Positions 63,135 through 64,000 of a stretch of 64,000 bases of DNA are shown here, piece by piece (position 1 is the stretch's first letter; each line of letters opens with the position of its first letter). Below the pieces are notes generated by a model. It did no database searches, was not told where the DNA came from, and was given only the letters and a program-made list of their open reading frames with translations. The stretch covers positions 1-64,000 of the forward strand of contig NZ_JBLWFH010000006.1 in assembly GCF_050306235.1 (NCBI RefSeq). Reading direction: 5' to 3'. Both the position numbers and the translations under genes were made by a program. The DNA comes from Glaciecola sp947496235. Its GTDB lineage: Bacteria > Pseudomonadota > Gammaproteobacteria > Enterobacterales > Alteromonadaceae.

Positions 63135-63554
63135 TTATTTATTGTAGTTAATGGTCTTTGGGTCTTTTACGGGAGTGACCCTTGAACTATCTACAATGCT
63201 AATGTCGTGAATTTTGATTAGCTTGCCAAATTGAGTAGTTGTCATCATATCTTCCATTACTTCTGCTTTTATGCGGACGACAAGACCATTCTGGCGAAAT
63301 TGTGCATCTAAATTAAAGGGGGTAAATTTGCTGCCGTCTTTACCAATAAAAGCATAAAAGCCACCTTCAATATCCTTGTATTCAATCTTACCTTCAAGCT
63401 CAAACATATCTGTACTCCCTTTATCTTGCGTTTCAGCCGAAATTGATTCAGAGCTGGTTTTTGTAGCTTCAACATTTGAGGTTGAGTTTACTTCTGTACT
63501 ATCACAGCCATATACGCCCATAACCAGAATCAGTAAAAACCATGCATTTTTCAT
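63135..63554 (-). CDS. Small lipoprotein with OB-like domain, function unknown
   Basis: A 139-residue protein with a lipobox VYGC (Cys17). After a Ser/Thr-rich linker (about 18-50) comes a compact beta domain (about 50-130): FELEGKIEYKDIEGGFYAFIG, FTPFNLDAQFRQNGLVVRIK and FGKLIKIHDISIV. This pattern, a glycine turn followed by a charged strand, is seen in small lipoproteins of unknown function. It is flanked by two terminators, so it is monocistronic between prs and rplY. Confidence 0.75.
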   Translation of the reverse strand: MKNAWFLLILVMGVYGCDSTEVNSTSNVEATKTSSESISAETQDKGSTDMFELEGKIEYKDIEGGFYAFIGKDGSKFTPFNLDAQFRQNGLVVRIKAEVMEDMMTTTQFGKLIKIHDISIVDSSRVTPVKDPKTINYNK

Positions 63555-63581
63555 TTGAAAACCTCGTCAGCAAATAATAAT

Positions 63582-63614
63582 AAAAAAACCGTACCACATA
63601 AGTGAGTACGGTTT
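63582..63614 (-). terminator. intrinsic terminator after prs
   Basis: AACCGTAC and GTACGGTT form an 8-bp stem with a 12-base loop; on the minus strand TTTTTTT follows. It ends the prs transcript just before the lipoprotein gene. Confidence 0.85.
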
Positions 63615-63651
63615 TAATAAAAGTTCATATATTTAAGTTAAATACTTACTC

Positions 63652-64000
63652 TTAATATTCAAACATAGCCGAAATAGACTCTTCGTTGCTAATGCGACGA
63701 ATAGTTTCGGCTAGCATATCTGATAAAGTGAGGAGTTTTACTTTGTCTAACTTTTTAATTGCAGGGCTAAACGGAATACTATCAGTCACTATAATTTCAT
63801 CAATCACAGATTCCTCTAGATTTTTAGCTGCATTTCCTGAAAAGATCGCGTGTGTAGCATAAGCATACACTCTTTTAGCACCATGTTGTTTTAATGCTTC
63901 AGCAGCTTTAGCCAAAGTACCACCAGTATCAATCATGTCATCTACAATGATGCAGTCTCTATCTTTAACATCACCTATGATGTTCATTACCTGAGCGACG
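63652..64000 (-). CDS. prs: Ribose-phosphate pyrophosphokinase, C-terminal part (runs off the window)
   Basis: Only the last 115 or so codons lie in the window; the reading frame continues past its edge with VAQV before MNIIGD. The enzyme makes PRPP from ribose 5-phosphate and ATP, feeding trpD, purF and other steps seen here. The PRPP-binding loop is CIIVDDMIDTGGT; the terminal SDMLAETIRRISNEESISAMF matches gammaproteobacterial Prs. Confidence 0.96.
   Translation of the reverse strand, partial: VAQVMNIIGDVKDRDCIIVDDMIDTGGTLAKAAEALKQHGAKRVYAYATHAIFSGNAAKNLEESVIDEIIVTDSIPFSPAIKKLDKVKLLTLSDMLAETIRRISNEESISAMFEY

Overview
The window is a stretch of chromosome from a low-GC marine-type gammaproteobacterium. 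Gene content and order fit the Alteromonadales (the Alteromonas/Glaciecola/Paraglaciecola neighbourhood). This is inferred from several E. coli-like blocks (tRNA-Val//gltX; tesA//ybbA-ybbP; folX-yfcH; trp operon//rnm-yciO-rluB; truA-accD-folC-dedD-cvpA-purF; lpxH-ppiB//cysS; mltD-gloB//yafS-like; metG//apbC-dcd; lnt-corC-ybeY-ybeZ-miaB//ubiF; tRNA Met-Leu-Gln-Gln; ychF-pth-rplY-prs), from unfused trpG and trpD beside a fused trpCF, and from AT-rich coding sequence. No rRNA, CRISPR array, phage or transposase gene is visible.

Layout. 1-2.4 kb: tRNA-Val facing away from gltX, then tRNA-Ala and two identical tRNA-Glu genes behind a near-consensus promoter with a GC-rich discriminator, followed by a hairpin-rich segment between 60-bp direct repeats. 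2.4-6.4 kb: dusC and an overlapping pair of exported amidohydrolases, the second of which has lost the metal ligands, closed by a tandem palindromic repeat. 6.4-13.7 kb: tesA//ybbA-ybbP, the yfcH-like epimerase and folX, a PerM-type permease and a diguanylate cyclase. 13.7-20.9 kb: yciI and the complete trp operon on the minus strand, preceded by a 15-codon leader peptide with three consecutive Trp codons and an attenuator terminator. 20.9-30.8 kb: a long plus-strand run for RNA processing and modification (rnm, yciO, rluB, truA), chromosome segregation (scpAB), fatty-acid, folate and purine synthesis (accD, folC, purF) and division/membrane functions (dedD, cvpA).

30.8-38.2 kb is the most accessory part: a YohC-like Yip1 protein, a double hot-dog protein, miaE, a family 28 glycoside hydrolase (pectin-type) with a sigma70 promoter overlapped by a LacI-family-like operator, a Cache-domain chemoreceptor with a good sigma28 (FliA) promoter, and an unknown membrane-anchored coiled-coil protein. 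38.2-64 kb is again housekeeping: lpxH, ppiB, cysS, mltD, gloB, metG, apbC, dcd, a SulP transporter beside nhaA, the lnt-to-miaB cluster, ubiF with a small 58-codon membrane protein behind it, an alanine/glycine symporter, four tRNAs, ychF-pth-rplY, a small lipoprotein and the 3' end of prs.

I found no clearly new multi-gene system. The items most worth a second look are the active/degenerate amidohydrolase pair, the GH28 gene with its operator and altered active-site motif, the hot-dog protein, the unannotated small membrane protein after ubiF, and the hairpin-rich repeats at about 2.1-2.4 kb and 6.1-6.3 kb.
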